Part shown: piece after piece, positions 26,177 to 32,643 of the stretch
How positions within the stretch are numbered: the first letter of the stretch is position 1
How the letters are laid out: every line of letters begins with the position of its first letter
NCBI GenBank assembly: GCA_007132995.1
Contig: SLNP01000114.1
Coordinates: 1 to 32,643 of the forward strand
DNA length: 32,643 bases
From: Bacteroidales bacterium
Lineage (GTDB): Bacteria; Bacteroidota; Bacteroidia; Bacteroidales; VadinHA17
Direction of reading: 5' to 3'
The notes under the pieces: generated by a model
Database searches by the model: none
What the model was told of the DNA's origin: nothing
Seen by the model: only the letters and a program-made list of their open reading frames with translations
Made by a program: the position numbers and the translations under genes

Positions 26177-27529
26177 GTGCTGCTTTACTCTTCTCTTATC
26201 ACTTATTACAAGCACCCTTCTTGTGTCGCCCCCAATTTTGAACCGTTCATCGGTCCGGTCTCCTATTATACATACAATATCATCGTCGCTTATCAGTAGT
26301 TGTGCCCTCTTTTTATCGACGGCTGTGTACTTCCTGTCGGTAAAGAAGTCGCTTAGTTTCTTCCTGCCCTTCATGCCAAGCGGGTAGAAGTAATCTCCCT
26401 TTCTCCACCCCCTTACTGACAGCGGAAAGGTTATTTTCTCGAGCGCTATGTAGTTTGATCCGGGAGCGAACTCTATTGTGGTGTTGCTGTCTGTATCAAC
26501 TATTGTAGCACTGCCTCTGGTAAATCCCTTGATGAGCTCATCTTTACTGTTAAAGATAAGCGTCTCTTCATCAATATCTTCGCTTACCGGCTCTATAATA
26601 AAATGGCTGCGATCTTTGAAGATGTTGTGTGATGATGTCGAAAGAACTGATCCGCTGGTAGAGATTGACATTCTTTTAATCTCCGGTATCATCGCACCTG
26701 TTACACCAAACTCTTTGAATATCATATAGAGAGATGTGTTTAGCGGAGTAAGGGCCATTGCCTGATTTATTGAGATAGTGTATCCCGTTTCGCTTTTCAT
26801 CAGAAGGCTCTGGCGTATTGATGATGCGTAAGAGTCGCAAATAATATCTATCTCTCCCATTCTTGAAGTTACCTCTCCAAGGGTATCAATAACTGACGGA
26901 TTTATCTCTTTCATTACCGGTATCAAAGAGTGCCTTATCCGGTTTCTGGTATACTTCTGCTCTCTGTTGGAGCTGTCTTCACGATAATCAATATTTTGCT
27001 CCTGAGCGTAGCGGGATATCTCATCGCGCGAAGCAAACAGCAGGGGTCGTATGAATCTTCCGGAAAGACTCCTTATCCCAGTCATTCCACTAATTCCGGT
27101 ACCCCTTATAAGGTTAATCAGAAAGGTTTCAGCATTATCGTTTTTGTTGTGAGCCAGGGCAGTATAACTGAATCTGTGTCGGTTCATGAGCTCGCTGAAC
27201 CACTCGACTCTAAGATCTCTGGCTGCCATCTGCAGTGATATTTTTCTCTCCCTGGCATATTCTGAGGTCTTAAAACTTTGAACAAAGAGCGGCATTTTCC
27301 ATTTCGCTGCAAACTCTCTTATAAACAGTTCGTCCTGATCTGACTCACTACCCCTGAGTTGAAAGTTACAGTGAACAATCGAAAACTCTCTACCTGACTC
27401 CTGAAAGAGATGAGTCATCACCATCGAGTCTATGCCACCACTAACAGCGAGAAGTAACCTGCTCTCACTATCTAACTGTATCTCGCTTGTAAGATACTTT
27501 TCAAAACGATCTTGTAATCCGGGTAACAT
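26159..27529 (-). CDS. tilS: tRNA(Ile)-lysidine synthase
   Basis: This 456-residue enzyme attaches lysine to C34 of the CAU-anticodon isoleucine tRNA, changing its identity to AUA-reading. The N-type ATP-pyrophosphatase P-loop SGGIDS is at residues 30-35. Other TilS segments are VHCNFQLRGSESDQDE, ALAHNKNDNAETFLINLIRGTG and YTRNRIRHSLIP. The C-terminal part (about 370-450, containing KGDYFYPLGMKGRKKLSDFF) matches the TilS C-terminal domain. It starts 35 bases after the outer-membrane protein gene and is probably the last gene of a three-gene operon. The tail overlaps tyrA on the opposite strand. Confidence 0.95.
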   Translation of the reverse strand: MLPGLQDRFEKYLTSEIQLDSESRLLLAVSGGIDSMVMTHLFQESGREFSIVHCNFQLRGSESDQDELFIREFAAKWKMPLFVQSFKTSEYARERKISLQMAARDLRVEWFSELMNRHRFSYTALAHNKNDNAETFLINLIRGTGISGMTGIRSLSGRFIRPLLFASRDEISRYAQEQNIDYREDSSNREQKYTRNRIRHSLIPVMKEINPSVIDTLGEVTSRMGEIDIICDSYASSIRQSLLMKSETGYTISINQAMALTPLNTSLYMIFKEFGVTGAMIPEIKRMSISTSGSVLSTSSHNIFKDRSHFIIEPVSEDIDEETLIFNSKDELIKGFTRGSATIVDTDSNTTIEFAPGSNYIALEKITFPLSVRGWRKGDYFYPLGMKGRKKLSDFFTDRKYTAVDKKRAQLLISDDDIVCIIGDRTDERFKIGGDTRRVLVISDKRRVKQHSSRSE

Positions 27530-27564
27530 ATCTGTTTATCCTCTTTTAACCCCCTGTTAATTGA

Positions 27565-29265
27565 TTATCTGTATACTATTATGTCCGGAGCTCCCGGATC
27601 AAAGTTACGGGGATTTAATAGTTTTTCTCCCGATACGCTCAGCCTGTTTACTGATGAATGGTCAGGTATACTGGGATAGTATCCGAATCGTATCTGAAAT
27701 GTGTTTATTGCAAGGCTCTCATTATGAAGCCTTATTCCTGCTCCTATAACCCCTACAGGTGATCCCCGGACCGGAACAAAACCGGTTCGTCCCAGTATGG
27801 CTATGTCAGAGAACGCGAACAGGGTTGTTTCGAAGCCATAGAGAGAGAGGGGGGAAAAAAAGACGGACTCAAGATTAATCACAGCCCTGTGACTTCCTGA
27901 GAGCGAGTCGTTACGGAAACCTGTAACCATATCACCCGTGCCTGCAGTAAGATGCTCATCGCTGTAACGGTTAAAACCTCTTGTGTATGATAGTCCTGCA
28001 AATGTTCTTATTCTCCAGTTGCCCGCGGCAACAAGGTCAGTGAAATAGCGCGATGTTACCTCTAACACTCCCTGCTCTGTACTACCCTGGTTTATAAATG
28101 CCCCTGCTGAAGCGGAAAGGTTTAGATAGCCCCTGCCATTTAAACTGCCTCCTGCAGAGAGAGATATCCCTGAATAGTACCTCTCCTTAAACTCATTCTC
28201 TTCCCACCCCCCTGTAAGAGATAGAAGCATGCCGAAGGGTATATCTTCGGTTCTGCCATAGTTGAAAATGTAGTTGCTCTTGAAGAAATCCTGTTTTGAG
28301 AAGGATAGTGAGGTCAGAAACAGTTTGTGTTTCTGCATTGAATAGAAGGTCTGGGGATCAATATCGGGTCTTTTGTAGACATTGTTATGAATATATCTCA
28401 TACCCAGTATTACCCTCAGACTTCTCTCTCTGTCTACCAGAAATGATCTTGCCAGCCAGTAGTCCTGATATGAATACTCAAGTGGCTCCGGATCATCACC
28501 GGGAGACAGAGTGGCAGTTGATATGGTTTCAAAAAGAGAGACCGAACCTGCATACTCAGAATCTATTCCCGCAAAATCACGATAAAGATTAAATCCGTGC
28601 CTCCGTCCAACACCCGTAAAGTGGGCGAATAGTTCAAGATCTGAAAGTGTTCCTCCAATATTGTTTATAAGGTATCCTGCCCGGATTTCGGGCCTCTCTC
28701 CCTTTATGAAATTGGTAGTTACACCGATGCCTATCTCCTGGCCTAATCCACCCACATTCTTTTCAAACAGGTATATCTCCGCTTCACCCTCTTCTGTCTG
28801 CCTGTAGTCAGCTCCCATTGAGTAGTTGTCTCTTGTAATTACTGTTACATGAGCCTTGTTGTCGTTGTTAACCGATATCTCAATCAGGGCATCATGGAGA
28901 AATGGCACCCTCCGGAGAATCCTTTCTGAATCACGGATTGTGCGATCCGACAGGGTGTCGCCAACAGCGAAAAGGAGGTAGCTCCTTATGACTCCCTCGG
29001 CGGTATTGATGTGGGTGGTGTTAAGGAATCGCTCGGTAGCCCTTGAGGCAGTTAGCTCCGGATCACCTATCGATGTTCCGAAAGGGTCAAGTCTTACTAT
29101 CTCTATTGAAGCTATCACCGGAGCATTACTGACCCTATAGGGTTCGATACTACAGGCGCTGTGAAGACCATATGCCGGGAGGGCATCCAAAAAAAGAGGA
29201 GCTACGGCCACGATGTAAAGGATAGCCAGTTTCTTGAACCCTCTTTTGTTGAATGGATATAGCAT
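27565..29265 (-). CDS. BamA/TamA-like outer-membrane beta-barrel protein
   Basis: This 566-residue protein has an N-terminal export signal (about residues 10-33, hydrophobic ILYIVAVAPLFLDALPAYG). A POTRA-like domain follows (about 85-155), with LFAVGDTLSDRTIRDSERIL followed by PFLHDALIEISV. The remainder, about 160-560, is rich in alternating strands and glycine/aromatic patterns, consistent with a beta barrel. It is much shorter than true BamA (about 800 residues with five POTRA domains), so it is a family relative of unknown substrate. The gene starts 16 bases after the unknown gene upstream and is followed 35 bases later by tilS. An assembly or lipid-handling role at the outer membrane is inferred only. 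Confidence 0.75.
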   Translation of the reverse strand: MLYPFNKRGFKKLAILYIVAVAPLFLDALPAYGLHSACSIEPYRVSNAPVIASIEIVRLDPFGTSIGDPELTASRATERFLNTTHINTAEGVIRSYLLFAVGDTLSDRTIRDSERILRRVPFLHDALIEISVNNDNKAHVTVITRDNYSMGADYRQTEEGEAEIYLFEKNVGGLGQEIGIGVTTNFIKGERPEIRAGYLINNIGGTLSDLELFAHFTGVGRRHGFNLYRDFAGIDSEYAGSVSLFETISTATLSPGDDPEPLEYSYQDYWLARSFLVDRERSLRVILGMRYIHNNVYKRPDIDPQTFYSMQKHKLFLTSLSFSKQDFFKSNYIFNYGRTEDIPFGMLLSLTGGWEENEFKERYYSGISLSAGGSLNGRGYLNLSASAGAFINQGSTEQGVLEVTSRYFTDLVAAGNWRIRTFAGLSYTRGFNRYSDEHLTAGTGDMVTGFRNDSLSGSHRAVINLESVFFSPLSLYGFETTLFAFSDIAILGRTGFVPVRGSPVGVIGAGIRLHNESLAINTFQIRFGYYPSIPDHSSVNRLSVSGEKLLNPRNFDPGAPDIIVYR

Positions 29266-29281
29266 CCGGCAATACTCCCTG

Positions 29282-29989
29282 TTATGGTGCGTTTAGTACA
29301 TCATCAGAGTTAAACTGAAACCCAAGTCGCTTGCCCGTTGCCATCCTGCCATGCTGTATCTTGGTTTCAGCCTGACCCACAGTGGCAATCTTTACTGAGT
29401 CATACGGGGGAACCAAAAGGTCAAACTCAAGGCTGTACTGAACTGCTGTGCAGATGATACGCCTCAGTGCGTTCGGGGAGATCTCTTCATTGCCAAAATT
29501 GGTAAAAAGAAGAGCCATCTGCCGTTTGCCTTCAACAAAATATTGCTTTTCGTGGTTTACGAATATCCTTGCAATAAGATAGCCCAGATCGTCATACCTG
29601 TTGTACTTAAAAGAGTCGGCAAGGAAGTTATATATGTTTATGACACCTGAGTAGGAGTTCATTTTATCTTGCTGCATATAGCTGGTTTTCCATGCGGGAT
29701 GCTCCCTGTCGAACTGGAATATGTTGGTGTGCATGGTGAAGTAGAGAATGTCGCCTGCAACTTTCAACTGTGCGTCAAAACCGCTCCGGTCAGTATAGAC
29801 CAGCTCAATACGGTTGTCGACCGGAGTTACCACATTGTTGATATCTCCCGCCAATTCCTTTAATATATCCTTTATGGTTCCGAAAACGGCGAAGGTGTTA
29901 TCATACACCTTCTGCTTCAGGACAGACTTGTCGGTAAGGGTTTTTATTATGTTCTCCCTCTTCTCTTCTATCTCTTTTTTGTAGGTCAT
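29282..29989 (-). CDS. Conserved protein of unknown function
   Basis: This is a 235-residue soluble protein that I cannot assign to a named family. I start at the ATG at 29989 (MTYKKEIEEKRENI); the upstream 19 in-frame codons overlap the promoter region and look non-coding. The N-terminal 45 or so residues are charged and helical. The central part alternates beta strands and helices, with tracts such as LYFTMHTNIFQFDREHPAW and ARIFVNHEKQYFVEGKRQ. No signal peptide or membrane segment is seen, so it is probably cytosolic. It is the first gene of a probable operon with the BamA/TamA-like gene (16 bases) and tilS. I infer conservation only from its normal composition and intact length. Confidence 0.75.
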   Translation of the reverse strand: MTYKKEIEEKRENIIKTLTDKSVLKQKVYDNTFAVFGTIKDILKELAGDINNVVTPVDNRIELVYTDRSGFDAQLKVAGDILYFTMHTNIFQFDREHPAWKTSYMQQDKMNSYSGVINIYNFLADSFKYNRYDDLGYLIARIFVNHEKQYFVEGKRQMALLFTNFGNEEISPNALRRIICTAVQYSLEFDLLVPPYDSVKIATVGQAETKIQHGRMATGKRLGFQFNSDDVLNAP

Positions 29990-30035
29990 TACTTCTGTTT
30001 TTTGATTAAGTTGTAATGGTGAGCCCGGGCTGCAA

Positions 30036-30043
30036 CGAAAATA
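30036..30043 (-). promoter_or_regulatory. Possible promoter of the unknown-bamA-like-tilS operon
   Basis: The minus strand reads TATTTTCG, one mismatch from TAnnTTTG, about 47 bases before the ATG at 29989 and just after the proS terminator. A 10-base palindrome, AGCCCGGGCT, at 30022-30031 lies between this element and the gene and could be an operator or mere chance. Confidence 0.35.
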
Positions 30044-30044
30044 C

Positions 30045-30071
30045 AAAAAAAGCGACAGAATTCACACTGTC
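30045..30071 (-). terminator. Rho-independent terminator of proS
   Basis: On the minus strand GACAG and CTGTC form a 5-bp stem with an 8-base loop, followed by GC and seven T residues (A run at 30045-30051). It lies 43 bases after the proS stop codon. Confidence 0.75.
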
Positions 30072-30113
30072 AACCTTATGCTGGCATGGAGGTGAAGAGT
30101 AATATGGCTGCTT

Positions 30114-31589
30114 CTAATAGGCCTTTGCAAACAGTACCCTTCCCTCTGAGTGGTTTCCGGTGAGGATGCATTTTCCCGCTTCACCTCTTTCGCCCTCCGG
30201 AATACACCTTACCGTTGCTTTTGTGAGCTGCTTGATACGCTCTTCGGTTTCGGCACTTCCATCAAAGTGAGCCATTGCAAATCCGCCCCTGTTTTCAATT
30301 ATATCCCTGAACTGATCCCAGTTGTCGGGGTAGTGGGTGTTCTTCTCTCTCAGCTCCAGAGCCCTGTTGAACAGGTTTTGCTGTATCTCTTCCAGCAGGG
30401 AGGGAATGAGAGAGGGTAGCGAGTCTATGCCGACTGTCTCTTTGGTTAGAAGATCACGCCTTGCCACCTCTGCTGTATTGTTTATGAGATCACGCGGGCC
30501 AATGGCGATTCTGACAGGAACACCCTTCATCTCATAGTCGGCAAATTTAAACCCCGGTTTATGTGTGTCCCGGTCATCAACCTTTACAGAGAGCCCTGCC
30601 TTCTCCAGCTTCTCTCTCAGGCTGTTCAGGGTGGGCCTCATCTCTTCGATACCACTGTCTCCCTTGTATATAGGTATTATAACAACTTGTATAGGTGCTA
30701 TTCTGGGTGGAAGAACAAGACCGTTGTCGTCAGAATGTGACATAATAAGAGCACCAATAAGCCTTGTCGAGACACCCCAGGAGGTTGCCCAGACATAATC
30801 GAGTTTTCCCGACTTGTCGGTAAATTTAACATCAAACGCCCTGGCAAAGTTCTGACCCAGGAAATGGCTTGTACCTGTCTGAAGCGCTTTACCGTCCTGC
30901 ATATAGGCCTCAATGCTGTAGGTTTCAACAGCCCCGGCAAATCTTTCTGCTTCAGTTTTAACCCCCTTTATAACAGGGAGAGCCATCAGCTCTTCGGCGA
31001 AGTTGGCATAGAGATCTATAATTGTCCTGGTTTCAGTGATCGCCTCCTCTTCGGTAGCATGAGCGGTATGACCTTCCTGCCATAGAAACTCGGCAGTTCT
31101 GAGAAAAAGCCTGGTTCTCATCTCCCACCTGACAACATTTGCCCACTGATTTATCAAAATAGGCAGATCGCGGTAAGACTGTATCCAGTCACGGTAGGTG
31201 TTCCATATAATGGTCTCGGATGTTGGCCTTACAACCAGCTCTTCTTCCAGCTTTGCGGTGGGGTCAACAATAATACCCTTCCCGTCAGGATCGTTTTTCA
31301 ACCTGTAGTGGGTTACTACGGCGCACTCTTTGGCAAAGCCCTCTACATGGGCAGCCTCCCTACTGAGAAACGATTTGGGTATAAAGATGGGGAAGTATGC
31401 ATTTACATGCCCGGTTGCCTTGAATCGCTTATCGAGCTCGGCCTCTATTTTTTCCCAGATAGCGTAGCCGTAAGGCTTAATGACCATACAGCCTCTTACC
31501 GCTGAGTTCTCTGCGAGACCAGCTTTTATAACCAGATCGTTATACCATTGAGCATAGCTCTCTTCCCTGTTTGTTAAAAACTTCGCCAT
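30114..31589 (-). CDS. proS: Prolyl-tRNA synthetase (archaeal/eukaryal type)
   Basis: This 491-residue class II synthetase charges tRNA-Pro. The N-terminus [19 protein letters not shown], the motif 2 region [16 protein letters not shown], and the C-terminal domain ending VLFAKAY are those of the type without the bacterial editing insertion. The frame remains open upstream to 31835, but the added residues run antisense to the next gene and are unlike any ProRS. I therefore start at the ATG at 31589, supported by a promoter element at 31639-31646. A terminator follows at 30045-30071, so the gene appears to be transcribed alone. Confidence 0.96.
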   Translation of the reverse strand: MAKFLTNREESYAQWYNDLVIKAGLAENSAVRGCMVIKPYGYAIWEKIEAELDKRFKATGHVNAYFPIFIPKSFLSREAAHVEGFAKECAVVTHYRLKNDPDGKGIIVDPTAKLEEELVVRPTSETIIWNTYRDWIQSYRDLPILINQWANVVRWEMRTRLFLRTAEFLWQEGHTAHATEEEAITETRTIIDLYANFAEELMALPVIKGVKTEAERFAGAVETYSIEAYMQDGKALQTGTSHFLGQNFARAFDVKFTDKSGKLDYVWATSWGVSTRLIGALIMSHSDDNGLVLPPRIAPIQVVIIPIYKGDSGIEEMRPTLNSLREKLEKAGLSVKVDDRDTHKPGFKFADYEMKGVPVRIAIGPRDLINNTAEVARRDLLTKETVGIDSLPSLIPSLLEEIQQNLFNRALELREKNTHYPDNWDQFRDIIENRGGFAMAHFDGSAETEERIKQLTKATVRCIPEGERGEAGKCILTGNHSEGRVLFAKAY

Positions 31590-31638
31590 AGTATTTGGTA
31601 CGGTATTTGATATTTCGGGTTTGAACGAACAGATTGCG

Positions 31639-31646
31639 CAAAAATA
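31639..31646 (-). promoter_or_regulatory. proS promoter, -7 element TATTTTTG
   Basis: The minus strand reads GGCTATTTTTGCGC, an exact TAnnTTTG match, 49 bases before the chosen proS ATG. It lies upstream of that start and inside the open frame that extends to 31835, which supports the shorter protein. Confidence 0.55.
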
Positions 31647-31671
31647 GCCAAAAACTCGCAATAAAAAAGAG

Positions 31672-31677
31672 AGGAGG
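31672..31677 (+). promoter_or_regulatory. Canonical Shine-Dalgarno AGGAGG
   Basis: A perfect AGGAGG ends 5 bases before the ATG at 31683. Such strong sites are uncommon in Bacteroidota, where initiation usually relies on A/U-rich leaders. It fixes the start of the open-ended gene that follows. Confidence 0.75.
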
Positions 31678-31682
31678 CAGTC

Positions 31683-32643
31683 ATGAAAGCTAACTACAGA
31701 ACAGTCGCAACGGCAGCCCTGATAATAGCGGCAGCTACGATAGGAGCCCCGAAGGCTTATCCCGAAGCACACGGAGCCGTGCATGGTGGCACTACGGTGA
31801 TTAATAACTACTATGTAAATGATTTCGGCTACCACTATGCGTCACGCATAAACAGGTTCCACAGGAGCCATGCAGCCTTCGAGTACTACTCTCCGGTATA
31901 TACCGATGTTTTCTGGTATAACCACAACCCCTACTCATGGGGAATGACGATATATTGCGGCACTCCATTCATAGGAGCAGCTTTTTCATGGAGGCATCCG
32001 GTCTACTATCGCCCGGTAATATACCAGCCTGTATTCTGGGGCTACACGCCCATGTACTACAGTTACTGGGGCGGGCCTGTAATAATAAGAAACAGGGTAA
32101 GGTATGTATATCCTCGCTACTTCGGACCCAGGGTGATACACCATCACCACTACTATGGCAGCAATTTACGGGTCATTAATCATAATCACTACCACTATTA
32201 CGGTAATACTGCCAGGGTTACAACAACCAGCTACAGGTATAGTAACGCAGCCAGATATCAGACAACTGCAAGTGCCAATACTGCAAGAAGGGCTTCAACG
32301 CCTACCATCACCAACACAGCGGTTCAGTCCGGACGGAGGGATGCTACCGCCAACACCGGAGGTGCAGTCAACAGCAGGGCTGTAGTTAGCGGAGAGAGCA
32401 GGAGAACAACATCCTCATCAACAGGCTCCGTTAACATGGCTGCAGGTCGCAGCAGTACCAATGTAAGCCGCAGCACTGGCACCACGGTAAATCGCAACAC
32501 CGGTACGGTAAGCCGCAGCACCGGCACCACGGTAAATCGCAATACCGGTACGGTAAGCCGCAGCACAGGCACCACGGTAAATCGCAATACCGGTACGGTA
32601 AGCCGCAGCACAGGCACCACGGTAAATCGCAATACCGGTACGG
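31683..32643 (+). CDS. Exported Tyr/His-rich protein with C-terminal 15-residue repeats (3'-partial)
   Basis: The frame is open from the ATG to the right edge (320 complete codons), so the C-terminus is missing. Residues 1-28 look like a signal peptide ([19 protein letters not shown]). Residues about 40-180 are very rich in Tyr, Trp, His and Asn, for example [19 protein letters not shown] and IHHHHYYG. Residues 181-260 are Thr/Ser/Arg/Asn-rich and low-complexity. From residue 261 a 15-residue unit, [15 protein letters not shown], repeats four times up to the edge. I do not recognise a named family; a surface, matrix or cell-envelope structural role is inferred from composition. A long reading frame on the opposite strand (32324-32632) is only the antisense of the repeat. 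Confidence 0.8.
   Translation, partial: MKANYRTVATAALIIAAATIGAPKAYPEAHGAVHGGTTVINNYYVNDFGYHYASRINRFHRSHAAFEYYSPVYTDVFWYNHNPYSWGMTIYCGTPFIGAAFSWRHPVYYRPVIYQPVFWGYTPMYYSYWGGPVIIRNRVRYVYPRYFGPRVIHHHHYYGSNLRVINHNHYHYYGNTARVTTTSYRYSNAARYQTTASANTARRASTPTITNTAVQSGRRDATANTGGAVNSRAVVSGESRRTTSSSTGSVNMAAGRSSTNVSRSTGTTVNRNTGTVSRSTGTTVNRNTGTVSRSTGTTVNRNTGTVSRSTGTTVNRNTGT
32463..32642 (+). repeat. Four 45-bp in-frame tandem repeats
   Basis: Four contiguous 45-base copies start at 32463, 32508, 32553 and 32598, each encoding [15 protein letters not shown]. Copies 3 and 4 appear identical; copies 1 and 2 differ at a few silent positions (ACT/ACC/ACA, AAC/AAT). Within each unit the halves SRSTGT and NRNTGT are themselves related. 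Copies 2-4 contain the palindrome TACCGGTA. The array runs off the right edge, so the total number is unknown. Confidence 0.95.

Noticed and set aside
31590..31835. N-terminal extension of proS upstream of 31589
   Set aside because: The residues do not resemble any ProRS, contain the proS promoter element, and are antisense to the signal peptide region of the divergent gene.
32324..32632. Minus-strand frame rich in [15 protein letters not shown] repeats
   Set aside because: It is the antisense reading of the 45-bp repeats in the plus-strand exported protein, with no independent start context or homology.

Overview
The window comes from a member of the Bacteroidota, most likely class Bacteroidia. 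The evidence is a secreted protein with a type B C-terminal sorting signal of the type IX secretion system (T9SS), a DUF6702-type protein, a DAHP synthase with a C-terminal chorismate mutase, the archaeal/eukaryal-type ProRS common in this phylum, and repeated promoter elements matching the phylum-specific -7 consensus TAnnTTTG. Most start codons lack a strong Shine-Dalgarno sequence, which also fits. The content is chromosomal and mostly housekeeping. I see no rRNA, tRNA, CRISPR array, insertion sequence or phage genes.

Layout from left to right. (1) Positions 1-6338, minus strand: xerD, ppdK, then pckA-plsY, with a strong terminator between ppdK and pckA and a 24-bp perfect palindrome after plsY. 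(2) 6653-13042, plus strand: aroQ-pyk, then a DUF6702 protein, a large T9SS-exported protein and a TPR protein, all closely spaced. An extremely G/C-rich hairpin lies in the convergent gap that follows. (3) 13226-20413, minus strand: nth, a hybrid multi-PAS/GAF histidine kinase, and a tricorn-like S41 protease. (4) 20574-26176, plus strand: a tyrosine operon of DAHP synthase-chorismate mutase, aroB, aroA, aroC and tyrA. It is preceded by a short reading frame with a run of tyrosine codons, an overlapping antiterminator segment and an intrinsic terminator. (5) 26159-31589, minus strand: proS with its own terminator, then a likely operon of an unknown protein, a BamA/TamA-like outer-membrane protein and tilS. 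(6) 31683 to the right edge, plus strand: an open-ended gene for an exported Tyr/His-rich protein that ends in 45-bp in-frame tandem repeats.

The genes share a metabolic theme. PckA, PpdK and Pyk interconvert oxaloacetate, PEP and pyruvate. PEP is a substrate of DAHP synthase and of AroA, and AroQ supplies the dehydroquinase step that the aro operon lacks. aroE, aroK and pheA are not in the window. The operon ends in tyrA, so it is committed to tyrosine, and this matches the five consecutive tyrosine codons in the leader. The most interesting element is this apparent tyrosine-sensing, ribosome-mediated transcription attenuator at 20574-20742.
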